Shown here piece by piece: positions 61,162 to 64,000 of a DNA stretch of 64,000 nt. The first letter of the stretch is position 1; each line of letters begins with the position of its first letter. The stretch comes from Gemmatimonadota bacterium (GTDB lineage Bacteria > Gemmatimonadota > Gemmatimonadetes > Longimicrobiales > Gaopeijiaceae), in contig JAJCZZ010000012.1 of NCBI GenBank assembly GCA_029262115.1, positions 17,480-81,479 on the forward strand, in the 5' to 3' direction. The notes under the pieces were generated by a model. That model saw nothing but the letters and a program-made list of their open reading frames with translations. It was not told the DNA's origin and ran no database searches. Position numbers and translations under genes: made by a program.

Positions 61162-61554
61162 CTAATCGGATCCGTCGGAGGAGGGGGGCACACCGCCCAA
61201 CTGCTCGGTAATGGAGCGGGTGCGCTCGGTCACGACGTCGCCGGTGTGCTCCGTGCCGATTGGCTCGATGAGGGCGATGAGACACTCCTTCTCGGCCACT
61301 GGACGGTGGCGGACGCCCTTGGGCACGACGTAGAGGTCGCCGCTGTGGAGCGTCACGTCCCCCGCTTCCATACGGATGACCAGCGTGCCTTCGAGGACCA
61401 GGAACGCCTCGTCTTCGTCGTCGTGAGCGTGCCACACGAACTCACCCTCGATGCGGGCGACCTTCACGAACTGTCCGTTCAGCCGGGCCACCACGCCGGG
61501 CGACCACTGCTCTTCCCGGCCGCGCGCGGCGGCGCGCAGGTTGACCGGCGTCAC
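61162..61554 (-). CDS. cupin-domain protein
   Basis: 130 residues from GTG 61554, overlapping the stop of the upstream gene (GTGA). Cupin motif 1 is EFVWHAHDDEDEAFLVLEGT and motif 2 is LHSGDLYVVPKGVRHRP, so the metal-binding His/His/Glu/His set is present. Small single-domain cupins bind metals and small ligands; an enzyme role (isomerase or dioxygenase) cannot be decided. It ends the operon with the thioredoxin-like and spermidine-synthase-like genes. Confidence 0.85.
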   Translation of the reverse strand: MTPVNLRAAARGREEQWSPGVVARLNGQFVKVARIEGEFVWHAHDDEDEAFLVLEGTLVIRMEAGDVTLHSGDLYVVPKGVRHRPVAEKECLIALIEPIGTEHTGDVVTERTRSITEQLGGVPPSSDGSD

Positions 61555-63218
61555 TTCCACCGGACGCCCTCGACGAAGATCCTGGCCTGCAGGTACTCCA
61601 CGGGCGCCCAGTCGTCGGTAAGGGGTCGGCCCGCTGGGCCGACGGCCGACCGCGGTTGCTCCGACCGTGGTAGCGCGGTCCGGTCGCGCGAGGCTACGAC
61701 GATCAGGTTCTGGATCGCCTCGGGTCGGACCTCCGAATCCGTCACGTAGACATCCACCCCGTCGAACACACGCTCGGCCGTTGCGAGGAAGCGCTGCAGG
61801 AAGGCGGCCCCAACCCCCGCTTGGGGTGACAGGACGTTCGCCACGAGCAGCCCGTCCGGCTGGAGCCGGCCCGCCATCTCCGAGAGCGCCTCCTCGGTGA
61901 CCATCGTCCAGGGGACGGTCAGGAGGTGGTCGAAGACGTCCAGGTAGACGAGGTCGTAGCGCGGTCCCGGACGGCGGAGGTACACCCGGGCGTCCTCGTG
62001 CTCGACCCGAATGGCCGGGTACGGCTTCCGACCGTACGCGAAGAACTCCCGCGCCAGAGCGGTCACGACCGGGTCGATCTCCACGACATCGACCGCTCCG
62101 CGCGGGTGCCACCCCTGGAACGCGACCGGGAGCGACAGGGCGGCCCCGCCCAGGACCAGGACGGAGTCCATCCGCTCCATGACGGGACGCAGAATATCTC
62201 CGCTCGTTCGTACATAGATGTGGGCGGGCTCACCGGAGTCGACATATTCGGCCGAGGACGACCCTCCGTTCTGCCACATCTCCCTGACCACCCGACCACC
62301 CTCCCAGGTTCGCTCGGTCACCTTCACCGAGGCGTACAGCGTCTGTGTCTGCACGAGCGTGTCGCCCGGGGGTCGGGACATGGCGTAGCCGAGAGCCGCG
62401 ACGCCCACCGCGCCGAGAGCCAGCACTTCGGGGGCCGGGCCGCCCCGCCCCAGGATCCACGCTGCGAGGGCCGCGAGAAGAAAGAGGAACGCGGCCGTGA
62501 GCCCCAGAAGAACCTGCAGCGGGAAGGCGGGCAACAGGAAGAACCCCGTGACGAAGGAGCCCAGGATCGATCCCGCCGTCGCCGCCGCGGACATGTCGCC
62601 TGCACGGCGTCCGACGCTTCCGAGGCTCTCCGTGTCGGCCCTGACCAGGAAGGGGACGACCGCGCCCAGGCAAAGCACCGCCGGTGCGAACAGAACGACC
62701 GCCGTCACCAGAGCACCCCCGATGAAGCCAAAGAGGTCTCGTGCCAGCCATGGCACGTCGACTCCGAGTATGGGGATGACGCCCCCGACTCCAGCGGCGG
62801 TCAGCACGGCGGCCAGCGGCATTCGACCGGCGTCCGCCAGCCTCCCACCGAGGTGGCTGCCAACCGCGAGCGCCGCGAGGATCACCCCGATGACGGCGGT
62901 CCACGGAACGGCCGACAGGCCGAAGACGGGCGCAATGAGGCGGGCCCCCGCGATTTCGATCGTCAGGACCGCGAAGCCCGACGCGAACGCGAGAAAGAAC
63001 ACACCGGCTCGACGGATGCCCTTCGGTGGCGTCCGCGGGCCCGCGACCGGGCCGTGCCCGACGGCGCCGGGTACGCCTCCGTCCGTCCGGCCGCCGGCCG
63101 TCCCGGGCGGAAGGGTGGTCGCCGGCGGGCCGTCAGCCCCCGGTGCTTCGGGTGCGTCGCTCAATGCGTCCAGGGTGGTCGAGGAAGGGGTCCGGAGGTG
63201 AGCGGAATCTCGACTCAA
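61551..63218 (-). CDS. membrane protein with C-terminal spermidine-synthase-like domain
   Basis: About 555 residues from TTG 63218; the exact start is uncertain because no ATG precedes the first helix. Seven to eight membrane helices occupy about 70-310 (GVFFLAFASGFAVLTIEIAG opens them). A SpeE/methyltransferase-like Rossmann domain follows: VLVLGGAALSLPVAFQGWHP, VDVVEIDPVVTALAREFFAY, RYDLVYLDVFDHLLTVPWTM. This fused class is common and its product is generally unproven. Residues that bind putrescine in true SpeE are not clearly conserved. It lies between the thioredoxin-like gene (19-bp gap) and the cupin gene (overlap). Confidence 0.82.
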   Translation of the reverse strand: MSRDSAHLRTPSSTTLDALSDAPEAPGADGPPATTLPPGTAGGRTDGGVPGAVGHGPVAGPRTPPKGIRRAGVFFLAFASGFAVLTIEIAGARLIAPVFGLSAVPWTAVIGVILAALAVGSHLGGRLADAGRMPLAAVLTAAGVGGVIPILGVDVPWLARDLFGFIGGALVTAVVLFAPAVLCLGAVVPFLVRADTESLGSVGRRAGDMSAAATAGSILGSFVTGFFLLPAFPLQVLLGLTAAFLFLLAALAAWILGRGGPAPEVLALGAVGVAALGYAMSRPPGDTLVQTQTLYASVKVTERTWEGGRVVREMWQNGGSSSAEYVDSGEPAHIYVRTSGDILRPVMERMDSVLVLGGAALSLPVAFQGWHPRGAVDVVEIDPVVTALAREFFAYGRKPYPAIRVEHEDARVYLRRPGPRYDLVYLDVFDHLLTVPWTMVTEEALSEMAGRLQPDGLLVANVLSPQAGVGAAFLQRFLATAERVFDGVDVYVTDSEVRPEAIQNLIVVASRDRTALPRSEQPRSAVGPAGRPLTDDWAPVEYLQARIFVEGVRWK

Positions 63219-63237
63219 GGCCCTGAGCGGGCAAACC

Positions 63238-63759
63238 TCACGCGGCGCTTCGGACCACCCGGAGCAGTTCGTCGAGCGTCGTCCGGCCCCGGTCCCTCGC
63301 GTACCAACGGCGCGCCACCTTGTACCGGTCGGGAGACGGCAGGGACAGTCCTTCCTCCAGGACCCATCCCTGGAGTTCCTCGGGACGGGGGCCCCACCAG
63401 CCGATCTCACGACAGCTCTCGTCGTACACGACGACCACGGGAATGGAACGTGCTCGCCCCGCCGTGAGGTGGGCGTCCATGATGTCGGGATTTTCATCGC
63501 GCGAGAAGACTCTGAAGTCCCACCCGGCAGCGGTGGCGAGCTTGGCGATGACCGGAAGCGTGTTCACGGCGTCACCGCACCAGTCCTCGGACAGGGCCGC
63601 GAGGCGAACCCCGCCCTCGAGGGTCCGGGCCTCGTCAATGACCTCGGCGGGAATACGGACCCGTTCGTGGACGCCCTGCCAGAGGGCGGCGTTCTTCTCC
63701 ACTATGCCCAGGTACTCGTCGAAGTCCGCGGCACTCTCATATCGATCACGATCCATCAT
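63238..63759 (-). CDS. thioredoxin-fold protein with a single active-site cysteine
   Basis: 173 residues. Thioredoxin-like fold (Thioredoxin_9-type): RLAALSEDWCGDAVNTLPVI carries the active-site position as Trp-Cys-Gly-Asp, so only the N-terminal Cys is kept. It continues WDFRVFSRDENPDIMDAHLT, with the cis-Pro at RSIPVVVVYDES. GGAG lies before the ATG. With one Cys it may act through a mixed disulfide rather than as a reductase. First gene of a three-gene operon. Confidence 0.82.
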   Translation of the reverse strand: MMDRDRYESAADFDEYLGIVEKNAALWQGVHERVRIPAEVIDEARTLEGGVRLAALSEDWCGDAVNTLPVIAKLATAAGWDFRVFSRDENPDIMDAHLTAGRARSIPVVVVYDESCREIGWWGPRPEELQGWVLEEGLSLPSPDRYKVARRWYARDRGRTTLDELLRVVRSAA

Positions 63760-63856
63760 CGATTCATCTCCTTATTCCATCGCCCGCACCGGTCCTGCGG
63801 GAATCCGTTGGGAAGCGCATCGCTCCCCGCAGGAATTGGCCGCTGTGGTGCTAGTG

Positions 63857-64000
63857 CTAGTGTGGTGCTACGAAAGTGTCTCGGCCATTCGAGAGGACCA
63901 CGCTTCGCGCGGTGCCCGCATCCGGCCCTGGGTCGTTGCTCCTCGACCCACGCCTTCGGCGCGGGTACCCCAGAGCGCTGCTATTCCTCGGGGGTACCCG
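63857..64000. mobile_element. second copy of the palindromic intergenic element, cut by the window edge
   Basis: Begins CTAGTGTGGTGCTACGAAAG and continues TCTCGGCCATTCGA, then GCATCCGGCCCTGGGTCGTT and GCGCTGCTATTCCTCGGGGG. These strings match the element at 50808-51000 read on the complementary strand. The right terminal repeat is outside the window. A partial duplication of the first bases (CTAGTG at 63851) precedes it. Confidence 0.65.

Overview
The window is a GC-rich bacterial chromosome segment carrying about 55 protein genes and no rRNA, tRNA or CRISPR array that I can see. The gene content points to Gemmatimonadota or a close relative, possibly Acidobacteriota. The signs are four very large ADOP-type FtsX/MacB permeases (three directly behind a PadR regulator), a PorX-type response regulator, many lipoproteins with an N-terminal lipobox, a SerA plus class V aminotransferase serine route, and large multihaem cytochromes. 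This placement is inference from gene content only.

Layout. 1-5 kb: end of a penicillin-binding protein, PorX, an ADOP permease and small membrane proteins. 5.1-11.6 kb: a tight minus-strand operon encoding three multihaem cytochromes with 9, 20 and 16 haem-binding motifs, a predicted outer-membrane beta-barrel and a TPR lipoprotein. This is a candidate transmembrane or extracellular electron conduit, with a sigma70-like promoter upstream. 11.6-13.9 kb: a CBS protein divergent from a PAS histidine kinase and LuxR-type regulator pair. 13.9-17.1 kb: ArsR with an SRPBCC-VOC fusion, a PKD/trypsin lipoprotein and a DinB-like protein. 17.2-32.2 kb: two PadR/ADOP pairs, an App1-like phosphatase, an MltF-like transglycosylase, an AP-superfamily lipoprotein, DUF4112, an L,D-transpeptidase, and a BNR-repeat protein beside a MoaD/ThiS-like protein.

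32.3-35.0 kb: a three-gene overlapping cassette without signal peptides. It encodes a class A beta-lactamase-fold serine hydrolase, a protein whose N-terminal half looks like an M15 peptidase and whose C-terminal half looks like a GCS/amidoligase-fold ligase, and a small unknown protein. I consider it the best candidate here for an undescribed peptide-making or peptide-editing system.

35.5-44.8 kb: a defence and toxin-antitoxin island. Intact members are HipBA, an AAA_14/DUF4143 ATPase, a TOTE-type primase-helicase and VapBC. Decayed members are a frameshifted HipA, a truncated Doc, and a broken AbiEi with a truncated AbiEii-like toxin. Several retain clear operator-like repeats.

44.8-64 kb: TonB-like protein, an Ig-repeat metalloprotease, a third PadR/ADOP pair, haem o/a farnesyltransferase, a DmpA-type peptidase, a metzincin-like lipoprotein, an overlapping operon for dCMP deaminase, aminotransferase, SerA and a MutS-like membrane ATPase, and an operon for a thioredoxin-like protein, a spermidine-synthase-like membrane protein and a cupin. 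A 193-bp palindromic intergenic element (MITE-like) precedes the farnesyltransferase gene, and a second copy runs off the right edge of the window.
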